Of a DNA stretch of 64,000 nucleotides, positions 47,096-56,498 are shown piece by piece; the first letter of the stretch is position 1; each line of letters begins with the position of its first letter. Source of the DNA: DATDPM01 sp963841995 (GTDB taxonomy: Bacteria > Pseudomonadota > Alphaproteobacteria > DATDPM01); NCBI GenBank assembly GCA_963841995.1, contig CAWJEX010000011.1:62001-126000 (forward strand), written 5' to 3'. Position numbers and translations under genes: made by a program. Under the pieces are notes generated by a model. The model had not been told where the DNA came from. It ran no database searches and worked only from the letters and a program-made list of their open reading frames with translations.

Positions 47096-47674
47096 TTACA
47101 TCTTATGCGATTCTCCCGCCCGCAATCTCGCCGTCCATTCGGCGAGGCTGACGAGAAGCTGTTGGATTAATTTCTTCGTCATCTCATCGGTGAGGCGGCC
47201 TTCCTTATCGAACTTCTCCTGTGCGCGGGCGATCATCACTTCAGGCCGGTTGAGCGGAAAGGCGTTCAAGAACACGCAAATTTGGCGCAAATGATATTGC
47301 GCCCGCGCGGTGCCGATATTGCCCTGGCTTGCTCCCATGATGGCGACGGGCTTGCCGTTGAAGGGCTGGCTGGGCACGCGCGACATCCAATCGATGGCGT
47401 TCTTCAGCACGCCGGGAACGGAATAATTGTATTCGGGCGAGACAAAGAGCACGGCATCGGCAGCAGAGATCTTTGCGCCCAGCACCTGCACCGGCGCCGG
47501 AAAGCCCTGATCTTCGACGTCCTTATTGTAAGGCGGGATCGAACCGATCTCAGCCGTGTCGATGGTCATGCCGGCGGGCACGAACTCGATCGCCGCGCGC
47601 AGCGCCAAGCGGTTGTACGAGCCCTTGCGCAGACTGCCGCATAGGCCGAGCACGTCGAGCCTGGAGTCGGCCAT
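47096..47674 (-). CDS. NADPH-dependent FMN reductase
   Basis: A 192-residue flavodoxin-fold enzyme of the NAD(P)H:FMN reductase / chromate-quinone reductase group. FMN phosphate loop: LCGSLRKGSYNRLALRA; SPEYNYSVPGVLKNAIDWMSR is the characteristic flavin-binding signature. It probably reduces quinones or free flavin in the cytoplasm. It is transcribed toward the TSUP gene 24 bp downstream. Confidence 0.9.
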   Translation of the reverse strand: MADSRLDVLGLCGSLRKGSYNRLALRAAIEFVPAGMTIDTAEIGSIPPYNKDVEDQGFPAPVQVLGAKISAADAVLFVSPEYNYSVPGVLKNAIDWMSRVPSQPFNGKPVAIMGASQGNIGTARAQYHLRQICVFLNAFPLNRPEVMIARAQEKFDKEGRLTDEMTKKLIQQLLVSLAEWTARLRAGESHKM

Positions 47675-47720
47675 GGCAATCTCCTCCGTTTCGAGAGACC
47701 GGATGTTAAGATGCGATGAG

Positions 47721-47759
47721 AAAATATAAAACGCCCGGGCCAGTGGTCGGCCCGGGCGT
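47721..47759 (-). terminator. intrinsic terminator after the PRC-barrel gene
   Basis: An 11-bp perfect inverted repeat (ACGCCCGGGCC / GGCCCGGGCGT, 47731-47741 and 47749-47759, 7-nt loop) is followed on the minus strand by a TTTTATATTTT tract. It ends transcription of the gene at 47783-48289. Confidence 0.88.
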
Positions 47760-47782
47760 AGCTGACTGCCTGACAGCGATGC

Positions 47783-48289
47783 TTAGGTTCCTTTGGCTTG
47801 CGGCAGGGCCTTGATCTGGTTCTTGGTCATGGTCGTGACCAGAATGTTGCGGTCTTGCTGGAACTTCAGCTTGTTCGCCCTGATGGCGACGACCTTGCTG
47901 CCGGTGCCGAGGAAGCTGCCGACATCGACCTTGACCGCCGTCGGCTTTCCGTTGGAACCCAGCACAACGTCATGGACCGGGCCGATGGAATTGCCCTGAT
48001 CGTCCTGCACGCTCGCGCTGGCCAGCGTCTCCTTGGGGTTCTGGACCTCCGTCAGTGCAATACTGGCCGCGCTGGTTGTGCTGGCGTTCGCGCCCGTGCT
48101 TTGGGTCTGAGTGCCCTGGCTCATCGGATCCTGGCTGGAGGTCGTCTGGCTATTGGTATCGCTTGAGCTTGGCGCGGCGGCTTGCGTTGAGCTCCTATCG
48201 GCCGCTGCTACCCCGCTTGCATTCGCAGTAATAGCGAACGCGGCGAGCGCAACAATGGCTGCGCCACCTAGTAAGGTTTTGAGTGTCAT
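47783..48289 (-). CDS. exported PRC-barrel-like protein
   Basis: A 168-residue protein with a signal peptide (LLGGAAIVALAAFAITANASG), a Ser/Thr/Gln-rich low-complexity linker (residues about 30-85) and a C-terminal PRC-barrel-like domain (VQDDQGNSIGPVHDVVLGSNGKP; VDVGSFLGTGSKVVAI). Such proteins are common stress-related periplasmic proteins in alphaproteobacteria. It has its own terminator downstream. Confidence 0.78.
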   Translation of the reverse strand: MTLKTLLGGAAIVALAAFAITANASGVAAADRSSTQAAAPSSSDTNSQTTSSQDPMSQGTQTQSTGANASTTSAASIALTEVQNPKETLASASVQDDQGNSIGPVHDVVLGSNGKPTAVKVDVGSFLGTGSKVVAIRANKLKFQQDRNILVTTMTKNQIKALPQAKGT

Positions 48290-48459
48290 CGAGCATTCTC
48301 CTTCTTACGTTGTGCCCCGACCCGGAGGAAATCATCCTCGCGTGCTCACAACGTCTGCGCGTATTTACCGTTCCCGATGTGGACGGTGGTCTTCAGAGAA
48401 TTCAAGATGTTGGTGGGATAAATGCGGAAATGCGGAACATTTAGCGTCACTTGCGCGTT

Positions 48460-49482
48460 TTAAACATCAGGCCATGGATCGAGCGCGAGCGCGGCGAAAC
48501 TCGCGAGCCAGTGCTCGCCCATGTAATCGCCGCTGACATGATCGATGGCGCTGGCGATATGGCGTTCGATTGTTTCCTCGACACGAGAAGTGAGCGCGGC
48601 ATCGCCGCCCAGGCAGGGCAAAATCAGCCGCCAGCACCAGGCGCGCGACAGATTGAGGCCGTCGAGATGGGCGATCTTGCCGTCGCTCCTGTCGCTGACC
48701 GTGGCGGGACGGAACAATGTCGCCGGTGTGCCTGACGCGGCTTGCGGCAGAAAGCGGGCGAACCAGTCGCGGTACTTCGAAGCGGGCAAAGTCGCTCTCA
48801 TGCATGCCGCTTCGATCAGTGCGGGCGAAAGAAAATCGTCCTGGCTTGGTTCCCACGCCTGACAATCAGCGTCGTTGCCATACCAATTTTTAGCCTTCTC
48901 TGTGCAAAGCACAGTCAAGCGCATGTCGCCTGCGGTCTTCGCATAATCCTGCGCCAGCAGCAGCGCGAAAGCCGTGTTGAAATGCGCGCCCGTGCGCACG
49001 GGATATGTCGCCAGCGGCAAGAAATTCAGGAAACGATCCGCGAAGGTTATGGCCAGCGGCTTGAGCGCTTTCGCCCAGCGCATCCCCTCGGCTTCCTTGT
49101 GACGCGCGAGTTCCCCCGCCAGCATCAACGCCCAGGCCCAGCCATAGGGCCGCTCGAACCCGCGCGCCTGCGGCAACGCCAGATAATCGAGTTCGCCCGC
49201 GATTTTCTCGGCGATGAACTGGCCATCGAACAGCGCACGGATTTCGCGCGCCTCGGGCAGGTCAGGAAACCGGCGATAGACCCGCGCCAGCAGCCAATAG
49301 CCGTGCACGCAGGAATGCCAGTCGAAGCTGCCGTAGAAAATCGGATGCAGAGTGCGCGGCCCCCGCACGTCTTCCGGCGCCAGCATCACGTGATCTAGCT
49401 TGTTCGGCCATTCCCGTGTGACATGGCCGAGCGCCACGCGCGCAAACCGCGATGCCAATTCGGGCGTGAGCGCGCGCGTCAT
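48460..49482 (-). CDS. DUF2891 family protein
   Basis: A 340-residue soluble, helix-rich protein matching DUF2891: YGSFDWHSCVHGYWLLARV near residue 50, with conserved Trp-His and Cys-His pairs suggesting a catalytic or metal site, PYGWAWALMLAGEL, and GEHWLASFAALAL at the C-terminus. No signal peptide. It is the third gene of the DUF969-DUF979-DUF2891 run, with a 7-bp gap after DUF979. Confidence 0.85.
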   Translation of the reverse strand: MTRALTPELASRFARVALGHVTREWPNKLDHVMLAPEDVRGPRTLHPIFYGSFDWHSCVHGYWLLARVYRRFPDLPEAREIRALFDGQFIAEKIAGELDYLALPQARGFERPYGWAWALMLAGELARHKEAEGMRWAKALKPLAITFADRFLNFLPLATYPVRTGAHFNTAFALLLAQDYAKTAGDMRLTVLCTEKAKNWYGNDADCQAWEPSQDDFLSPALIEAACMRATLPASKYRDWFARFLPQAASGTPATLFRPATVSDRSDGKIAHLDGLNLSRAWCWRLILPCLGGDAALTSRVEETIERHIASAIDHVSGDYMGEHWLASFAALALDPWPDV

Positions 49483-49489
49483 GGCGTCC

Positions 49490-50446
49490 TCAAAAACGGA
49501 ACACCGTCAAATACATCAGAACCGTGTTGGCAAGCAAAAGCGGAATGGCGGTGGGGATTTGCACCTTGATCACAGCGTTGGCGTCAGGGAGTTCCAGCAG
49601 CGCCACTGGCACGATGTTAAAATTGGCCGCCATTGGCGTTGTCAACGTGCCGCAAAAACCCGACAGCATGCCCACCGCCGCCATGATGGTGGGACTGCCG
49701 CCGAATTTGTGCACGATGATGGGAAGGCCAATGGCCGCCGTCATCACCGGGAAGGCGGCGAAGGCGTTGCCCATCACGGCTGTGAACAGCGCCATGCCGA
49801 GGCAGTAAAAAGCGACGGCAGCGAACGGCGAGCCCAGCGGAAGATAATTGGTGGCGAGATCACCGACTGCGCGGCCGACGCCCGCCAGCGCGAACACGGC
49901 GCCCAATGACGCCAGCATCTGCGGCAGCACGGCGGCCCAGCCGATGGTGTCCATCAGGCGGCGGCCTTCCTGCAGCGCCCCCAGTGCCGGCGGGCGCAGC
50001 CACAACGTGGCGACGATAAGCGCAAGCGCGATACCAAAAACGAGCGAGATGAGCGTGACCTGTTTTGCATCGAGCAAGGCCACGCCGCCGATGGTTACAT
50101 CTTTCAAGAACAACGTGCCCAAAAGCGCAACGGCCGGAATGACAAGCGCCGGCACGAATAGAAAATTGCCACGGGCCTCTGCGCTGGCGCGGCGCTCGGC
50201 AGTCGTTGTCGTAGCTGGCTTGCCGATGCCCATTCCCTTGAGCCCGCCCAATAGCACCAGCGCCAGCACCAACACGCCATTGGCGAAATCGCCGATGTAG
50301 GAACCAAAAAGAAAACTCGCGGCCAGCAGGCCCCAAAATGCAGCGTTGCCGAGGCGTTTCGCGTTCGATTTGTCGCTCGCGCTCAGAATGGCAAAGGCCG
50401 CGAACACCAGCCCGGCGAAAATGTAGACATGTTCGAGCGTAATCAT
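49490..50446 (-). CDS. DUF979 family permease-like protein
   Basis: A 318-residue integral membrane protein with about ten hydrophobic helices. It shows GSYIGDFANGVLVLALVLLGGLKGMG and GMLSGFCGTLTTPMAANFN, typical of DUF979. It pairs with DUF969 (4-bp overlap), and the two probably form one transporter. In other bacteria the pair clusters with pyroglutamate (5-oxoproline) metabolism; the substrate here is not shown by the sequence. Confidence 0.87.
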   Translation of the reverse strand: MITLEHVYIFAGLVFAAFAILSASDKSNAKRLGNAAFWGLLAASFLFGSYIGDFANGVLVLALVLLGGLKGMGIGKPATTTTAERRASAEARGNFLFVPALVIPAVALLGTLFLKDVTIGGVALLDAKQVTLISLVFGIALALIVATLWLRPPALGALQEGRRLMDTIGWAAVLPQMLASLGAVFALAGVGRAVGDLATNYLPLGSPFAAVAFYCLGMALFTAVMGNAFAAFPVMTAAIGLPIIVHKFGGSPTIMAAVGMLSGFCGTLTTPMAANFNIVPVALLELPDANAVIKVQIPTAIPLLLANTVLMYLTVFRF

Positions 50447-51141
50447 TCGGACACTTTAACATCCGGCTTGATTGTGCGGCGGAGCTCGCGGTCGAACAGG
50501 ATCAGCCGCGCGCCATGAATAAGAAGCGCGCACAGCGCGGTCGGTATCGCCCATACCGACAAATCGAATGGCTCGACGATAATGCCGGAGGTCTGCTGGA
50601 GGAAGCCCTTGATCAGCAGGATGGAGCTGATGGCGATGAAAATATCCTCACCGAAAAACAGAGCGACATTGTCGGTGGCGGCGGCGAAAGCGCGGATGCG
50701 ATTGCGGACGGTATCGGAAAGCACGCCGAAATGCGTTTCGGCCGCGGCCTCGGCCATCGGCGCGATCAGTGGGCGCACCATTTGCGGGTGGCCACCCAGC
50801 GCCGTGAGGCCGACCGATGCCGTCAGTTGCCGCGCTATGAAATAGACGATGAGCAAGCGCCCCGTGGTCGCTGCGCGCACCTTGGCGATCAACAGGCGCG
50901 CGCGCTCTTGCAGGCCATAGCGTTCCAGAAGTCCGATCACCGGCAGGATTAGCCAGACCAGGCTGACATAACGGTTGTCATTAAATGCCTTGCCGAAGGC
51001 GGAAAGAATGTGAATGGGGTCGATGCCCGCCGCCAGCCCCGTAACGAGCGCGGCAGCGGCGATAACCAGGAGAGGGTTCTGCCGGATGAGAAATCCGGCG
51101 ACGACAACAGCGATGCCAAGAAGTGTGAGCATTTCGTCCAC
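50443..51141 (-). CDS. DUF969 family permease-like protein
   Basis: A 232-residue membrane protein with about six helices: VVVAGFLIRQNPLLVIAAAALVTGLAAG, LVWLILPVIGLLERYGLQERA, TALGGHPQMVRPLIAPMAEAAA. It matches DUF969, partner of DUF979. The start is GTG at 51141, with an ATG at 51132 as alternative. A tRNA gene lies 18 bp upstream on the same strand. Confidence 0.87.
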   Translation of the reverse strand: MDEMLTLLGIAVVVAGFLIRQNPLLVIAAAALVTGLAAGIDPIHILSAFGKAFNDNRYVSLVWLILPVIGLLERYGLQERARLLIAKVRAATTGRLLIVYFIARQLTASVGLTALGGHPQMVRPLIAPMAEAAAETHFGVLSDTVRNRIRAFAAATDNVALFFGEDIFIAISSILLIKGFLQQTSGIIVEPFDLSVWAIPTALCALLIHGARLILFDRELRRTIKPDVKVSE

Positions 51142-51159
51142 ACACGTGAGAGAGAAGCG

Positions 51160-51234
51160 TGGGCCCGGGAGGATTCGAACCTCCGACCAGACCGTTATGA
51201 GCGGTCGGCTCTAACCAGGCTGAGCTACAGGCCC
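51160..51234 (-). tRNA. tRNA with CAU anticodon, probably tRNA-Ile2
   Basis: A 75-nt cloverleaf without encoded CCA. Acceptor GGGCCTG pairs with CGGGCCC (one T-G pair), D arm GCTC/GAGC, anticodon stem GACCG/CGGTC with loop CTCATAA, T arm GGAGG/CCTCC with TTCGAAT. The anticodon CAT is at 51197-51199. Base pairs C4-G69 and C5-G68 match TilS (lysidine synthetase) identity elements, favouring isoleucine (AUA) over elongator methionine. Confidence 0.93.
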
Positions 51235-51357
51235 GAAGAATCCCGTTGATAGCAGGAAATCCCGCAGGACAGAACGGCCGCGTGATGCCGTCTGCCGGCC
51301 CCAGATTTGCCGCGATCATGCGCGATGCTGCGCTCGCAACGGCCGGAGAATTAGACA

Positions 51358-52104
51358 ATGAATTCGCCCAGCAAAATCATGTTCCGTGGCGCATATCTGC
51401 TCGCTCTGTGCTGCGCGATTTCCATTTTCAGCGTGTGCCTTGCGCCTGCTGCATTTGCCGCCGACGCCATGCCGCGCACGCTCTCTGTCAGCGGCGAAGG
51501 CAAGGTTATGGCGAAGTCCGACCAGGCGCAGCTTTCGGCAGGTGTGGTGACGCAGGCGCCGACCGCAGCCGCGGCGCTTGCCACCAACTCAGCGGCGATG
51601 AACAAAGTCTTCGCCACTCTCAAAGCGTTCGGCATTCCCGAGAACAAGATCCAGACATCGAATTTTTCGGTTACGCCGCAATACCCGCTCTATAGCCAGA
51701 GCAACCCGCAGCCGCGGCGCATCACCGGTTATGAGGTGTCCAATCAGGTGACCGTCATTGTTGACGATCTGGGCAGGCTCGGCCCCGCACTCGACGCGCT
51801 GGTGAGGAGCGGCGTCAATCAGCTTGACGGCGTGAGTTTCTCCATTGCCAACCCGGCGCAGCTGGAAGAAAAAGCACGCCGCGCGGCCGTCGCCGACGCC
51901 ATCGCTAAGGCCAAAGGCATGGCGCAGGCAGCCGGGATTGTGCTTGGGCCCATTTTGTCCCTTGAGGAAGGCATCAACGAAATGCCGCGACCGATGCCGA
52001 TGCTGGCAATGCGTGCAAACCTCGCGGCGCAAGCGCCTCCACCGATGGCGGAAGGCGAACAAACAGTTTCCGCCTCCGTCACCATCGTTTACTTGCTTCA
52101 ATAG
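51358..52104 (+). CDS. SIMPL-domain periplasmic protein
   Basis: A 248-residue exported protein with a signal peptide (residues about 10-35) and a SIMPL domain: TLSVSGEGKVMAKSDQAQLSAG at the start, ITGYEVSNQVTVIVDDL in the middle and AKGMAQAAGIVLGPILSLEEG toward the end, closing with SASVTIVYLL. SIMPL proteins have been implicated in stress tolerance; the molecular role is unclear. Confidence 0.9.
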   Translation: MNSPSKIMFRGAYLLALCCAISIFSVCLAPAAFAADAMPRTLSVSGEGKVMAKSDQAQLSAGVVTQAPTAAAALATNSAAMNKVFATLKAFGIPENKIQTSNFSVTPQYPLYSQSNPQPRRITGYEVSNQVTVIVDDLGRLGPALDALVRSGVNQLDGVSFSIANPAQLEEKARRAAVADAIAKAKGMAQAAGIVLGPILSLEEGINEMPRPMPMLAMRANLAAQAPPPMAEGEQTVSASVTIVYLLQ

Positions 52105-52142
52105 ACGAAGGAAGAGGAACAAACCTAGCTCGGAATAAAAAC

Positions 52143-52167
52143 CCCGCCGTTCAGCTTGGACGGCGGG
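52143..52167. terminator. bidirectional intrinsic terminator
   Basis: A perfect 8-bp stem CCCGCCGT / ACGGCGGG with a 9-nt loop lies between the SIMPL gene (+) and the M3 peptidase gene (-). T-rich tracts flank it on both strands (ATTTCGCTTTT on plus; GGTTTTTATTCC on minus), so it can end both messages. Confidence 0.82.
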
Positions 52168-52187
52168 ATTTCGCTTTTGAATATCCT

Positions 52188-54090
52188 TTACTGCTGTTTT
52201 TGCAACGCCTCGATCTCATCCAAGATATGGCTCATGCGCGCGACAAGCTTCTGATACGGCTCAGGGCTAGCCATATCGATGCCGGCTTTCTTGTACAGAT
52301 TGTAGGGGTAGTCCGAGCCGCCAGCTTTCAGCATGGCGATGAAACGGTCGCGCGCGGGTGTGCCCTGGCTGATGATGTCGTCGGTTAATTGCGCCGCGCC
52401 CGCCATCGAGGTGGCGTATTGCCATACATAGAAGCCGTAATAGAAGTGCGGGACGACTGCCCACTCGGTACAATAGGTGGGATTGATCTTCGTCACCCCT
52501 TCGGCTTCGCCGTAATATTTCTTCACTAGGTCGCAATACATGGTCGTCATCCGCTCGCCCGACAGCGGGCGGCCCGCTTCCAGCTCCTCGTGAATGGCAA
52601 GTTGGAATTCAGCGAACATCACCTGGCGGAAGAAGGTGGTGCGGATCGATTCCAGCCCCTGCCCCAGATAATAGAGCTTTTCTTCGTTGTTCTTGGCATG
52701 CGCGACCATATAGTCGTTCAGCATCATCTCGTTACCGATCGAGGCCGTTTCGGCAACGAAGGTCGAATAGTTCGACTTCTCGAAGGGTTGCGCACCATGG
52801 GTGAGCATTGTGTGCACCGCATGGCCCCATTCATGGGCGATTGTGGAAAGCGAATTGTAATCGTCGTTGTGGTTGAGCAGCAGATAGGGATGAACGTCAT
52901 AGGCCGAGCCGTTCATATAGGCGCCCGAAGCCTTGTGTGGCTGTGGATAGGCGTTCATCCAGCGCCCGGCAAATCCCATCTTCAGCAGATCAAGATATTC
53001 GTCGCCATAGGGCTGCAACGCATCGATGGTGATGCGTTCGGAAATCCGCGACCGAAAATTTGGGTGGGTTAGCGAGCTTAAACATGTTGGGATACATATC
53101 CTCATAGCCCAGATCGTCCTTAATGCCGAGCATCTGCTTTCTTAGCTTCAGATAGCGATAGAGCACGGGCAGGCCTGCGTTCGCCTGAGCCACCAGCGTG
53201 CGGTAAACCGCATCGGGCATGTTGTCGGCAAAGGTGGCCGCTGCCAGCGCACTCGGGAAGTGACGCACCTTGGCGTTGAACTCTTCGGTCATCACCTGCG
53301 TGGTCAGGGTTGCGCCGAAGGTGTGCGCGTAATTCTGATAGGCGCCATAGAACGCATCGAATATCTTTCTGCGGTCGTTGCGATCCTCCAGCTGGCGATA
53401 TTTGGTGAAAGCAGCGTCACTAAGTTTCGCCTCCGTGCCGTCTGACAATTTAACGGTGGGAAACTGCAGATCGCTATGCGCGAGCTGGTCGCGGATGTTG
53501 TCAGGTTGCTGCATCACATCGCCTGCAGCGGCGATGACACCTTCGGATTCGGCACTCAGTGTGTGCGGCGCTGCGCGCAACGTATCGGCGAGAAAGAAAT
53601 CGAAGCGCGAAGCCAATTCTTTGTTGCTTTTTTCGAATGCCCCAACCTTCTGCGCTCCCACTTTCAGGATTTCCGGTGCTAGCCACGCGGTCTTTTCGCC
53701 TGCTTCGGTAAACAGCGCTTGAGCGAGCTGGCGACGTTCCTGACTCGCGGAATTGCTCAAATCCTCGTCGCCCTTGAGGCTGGCATAGACATTGAGCCGT
53801 GCGGTTTCTTTGTTGACTTCGCTAATAGCGGAAAGCGCTTTCAGCATCGCGGCCGCACTTTTGCCCAGGGTGCCCTTGTATTGATCGAGCTTGTCGGTCT
53901 CGGCCTTGATTTTGTCGTGCTCGGCCGTCCAAGCCTCGGGCGTGGGATAAAGATCGCTTAAATCCCAGACATATTTCTGATCGGGATTGGCCGCTGCCGC
54001 ATTATCAGCGGCGTTCGTGGAGCTCGTGCCAAGCAGAAGTACCGCGGCAAACGCAATCTGTGCGGCAGACCGGTGGTGTAAAATCATCAT
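52188..54090 (-). CDS. exported M3-family oligoendopeptidase (PepF-like), frameshifted
   Basis: A zinc metallopeptidase of about 634 residues with a signal peptide (ATGATG at 54090 behind GGGGGAGCCC; AQIAFAAVLLLGTSSTNAA). The upstream frame runs through YVWDLSDLYPTPEAW to KFSVAD. The conserved continuation SERITIDALQPYGDEYLDLL and the zinc site HEWGHAVH are in another frame. Removing one base from AAA at 53042-53044 (TTT on the coding strand) restores a continuous reading. As read, the zinc-binding half is separated. Confidence 0.87.
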
Positions 54091-54311
54091 GGGCTCCCCC
54101 TTGAAAATTCGCTTCCGAAATCGGATTGCAACCTTAGCCAATGCGGGGAGCAATTCCAAAGCCGCGAGGTTACACCCGTGCAATCTGCGGTGGACTCTGC
54201 GGGCGTAAAAATTCCTTTGTATTTCAGTGGCCTGAAGGGCATTAAGTAAAACAATCAGCGACAACGCTTACCGGCCTATGCTTCACAACGCCGCGAGCAA
54301 AGGAGCCCCAA

Positions 54312-55136
54312 ATGAACCCCGTCACTCTTGTGCTGACTGTTATCTGTTTCTTCGCCGGCGCGTTTTCGGTGCAGTTCGTCGATCTTCGCCTTGGCATCGC
54401 GTTCTTTGCGCTTGGGCTTTTCATTTCGCTGGCGCTGAAAATGGCGAACCAGTGGGAAAGATTCGTCATCCTGAGGCTTGGCAAATTGCAGAGCGTCAAA
54501 GGGCCCGGCCTGTTCATGATCATCCCCATTGTCGATTCCGTGACCGCGATCATCGACGGGCGCATCCAGACCACCGCATTTTCCGCCGAACAAGCGCTGA
54601 CACGCGACACCGTGCCGGTGAATGTGGACGCGATTATCTTCTGGCAGGTGCATGACGCGCAAAAGGCTGCGCTCAACATCACCAATTACCGCGAAGCTAT
54701 TGACCGCGTGGCGCAAACGAGTTTGCGTGAAACTATCGGCTCTTCCATGCTGGCGACGCTGTTGTCCGATCGCGAGGAAGCCGATGCGCATTTGCGCGAT
54801 TCCATCGGACAGAAAATCGGCGAGTGGGGCATTACGGTGCGTGCAGTTGAAATCCGCGATGTGGCGATTCCCGTGGCGTTGCAGGACGCCATGTCTCGCC
54901 AGGCGCAGGCCGAGCGCGAGAAGCAAGCGCGTGTCATCCTGGGCTCCGCCGAAGCGGAAGTGGCGGCGAAGTTCGTCGAAGCTGCTGCGACCTATGCCAA
55001 CAATCCGGCGGCACTGCATTTGCGCGCTATGAACATCATCTACGAAACCACCAAGGAACGCGGCGCGACTATTCTGATCCCAAGCTCGATGGTGGACAGT
55101 TTGAATCCCACCACTTGGCTTAATAAAGCAAAATAA
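54312..55136 (+). CDS. SPFH-domain slipin/stomatin-like protein
   Basis: A 274-residue protein with two N-terminal hydrophobic segments and an SPFH domain: RFVILRLGKLQSVKGPGLFMIIP, VPVNVDAIIFWQV, GITVRAVEIRDVAIPVALQDAM, then a coiled-coil helix (SRQAQAEREKQARVILGSAEAE) and the C-terminal ILIPSSMVDSL. Slipins form membrane microdomain oligomers. No NfeD partner gene is adjacent. Confidence 0.92.
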   Translation: MNPVTLVLTVICFFAGAFSVQFVDLRLGIAFFALGLFISLALKMANQWERFVILRLGKLQSVKGPGLFMIIPIVDSVTAIIDGRIQTTAFSAEQALTRDTVPVNVDAIIFWQVHDAQKAALNITNYREAIDRVAQTSLRETIGSSMLATLLSDREEADAHLRDSIGQKIGEWGITVRAVEIRDVAIPVALQDAMSRQAQAEREKQARVILGSAEAEVAAKFVEAAATYANNPAALHLRAMNIIYETTKERGATILIPSSMVDSLNPTTWLNKAK

Positions 55137-55165
55137 CAACCGCCGATTCTAAATTGGGGTTGAGC

Positions 55166-56404
55166 ATGCGCATTGAAGCGCTGTCGGGTTGGACAAAAGC
55201 GCAAAAAAGTGTCGTTGTGGCGAGCTTCCTTGGCTGGACGCTCGACGCCTTCGATTACTTCCTGCTGGTGTTTGTGCTGAAGGACATCGCCGCCGAGTTC
55301 CACACCGATGTCGAGACCGTTTCCTGGGCAACGTTTCTTACGCTGGCCATGCGTCCCATCGGCGCGTTTCTCTTCGGCCGCGCCGCCGACCGTTACGGCC
55401 GCAGACCGGTGCTGATGGTCGACGTGTTGTTATATTCCGTGCTGGCTTTTGCTTCGGGTTTTGCGCCCGGTGTCACCGTGCTGCTGGTCATCCGTGCCCT
55501 CTTCGGCGTCGCCATGGGAGGCGAATGGGGCATCGGCGCCTCTCTCACCATGGAGACCATCCCGCCCAAAGCGCGCGGGCTGGTTTCGGGCCTGCTGCAA
55601 TGCGGTTATCCCACGGGCTATCTGATCGGCTCGCTGGTTTATTTCGCGCTATTCCCACTTATCGGCTGGCGCGGCATGTTCATGGTGGGCGCTATCCCGG
55701 CGCTGCTTGTCCTTTATATACGCCGCAGCGTGCCGGAATCGCCTAGCTGGAAAGTGAAAGAGGACATTTTCGACGACACGATCGCCGTAGTGAAAAAGCA
55801 TTGGCCGCTCGCTATCTACGCTGTCGTGCTGATGACGGCGTTCAATTTCTTCAGCCACGGCACGCAGGACGCCTACCCCACTTTCCTGCGCGTGCAGCAC
55901 AAATTCGATCATTTGACCGTCAGCACCATCCTGATCGTGTTGAATCTGGGTGCGATTGGGGGCGGGCTCTTTTTCGGATCCATATCGGAATGGCTGGGAC
56001 GGCGGCGGACCATTATCATTGCCTCTTTACTGTCCTTATTGGTGTTGCCGCTGTGGGCATTTGCCGAAGCACCGCTGTGGCTGGGCGTTGGCGCCTTCCT
56101 GATGCAGTTCATGGTACAGGGCGCCTGGGGGGTTATCCCCGCACATTTGAACGAGCTGTCACCGCATCAGGCCCGCGGCACGTTTCCGGGGTTCACCTAT
56201 CAGCTGGGCAATTTGTTTGCAGCCATCAATTTGCCTTTACAGACGGGTCTGGCCGCCCAATGGGGCGGCAATTATTCCTGGGCCCTGATGCTGGTCGCGG
56301 GGAGCGCTGCCATTGTTATCGTGTTGTTGACCGCCTTTGGCCGTGAAGCCAAAGGCGCGCTGTTAGGCGCGGAAGAACCTCCGCAGGCAGCCATGACGTT
56401 TTAG
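55166..56404 (+). CDS. MFS carboxylate transporter (sialate/lactate:H+ symporter type)
   Basis: A 412-residue major facilitator with twelve predicted helices. FLGWTLDAFDYFLLVFVLKDIAAEF at the N-terminus is typical of the SHS (lactate/sialate) family. The loop 2-3 motif is GRAADRYGRRPVLM, with GVAMGGEWGIGASLTMETIP further on. It likely imports organic acids; the exact substrate is unknown. ATG 55166 is preferred over the upstream in-frame codon at 55154. Confidence 0.85.
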   Translation: MRIEALSGWTKAQKSVVVASFLGWTLDAFDYFLLVFVLKDIAAEFHTDVETVSWATFLTLAMRPIGAFLFGRAADRYGRRPVLMVDVLLYSVLAFASGFAPGVTVLLVIRALFGVAMGGEWGIGASLTMETIPPKARGLVSGLLQCGYPTGYLIGSLVYFALFPLIGWRGMFMVGAIPALLVLYIRRSVPESPSWKVKEDIFDDTIAVVKKHWPLAIYAVVLMTAFNFFSHGTQDAYPTFLRVQHKFDHLTVSTILIVLNLGAIGGGLFFGSISEWLGRRRTIIIASLLSLLVLPLWAFAEAPLWLGVGAFLMQFMVQGAWGVIPAHLNELSPHQARGTFPGFTYQLGNLFAAINLPLQTGLAAQWGGNYSWALMLVAGSAAIVIVLLTAFGREAKGALLGAEEPPQAAMTF

Positions 56405-56498
56405 GCTTTGCTGGGACCCTGGTTGCTCTTGCTTTTGCTGGGTCGCGGGTGATGTTGTGTGATTTCAATATGGGTCAAAGACCCATGAGGGGGTAGCT

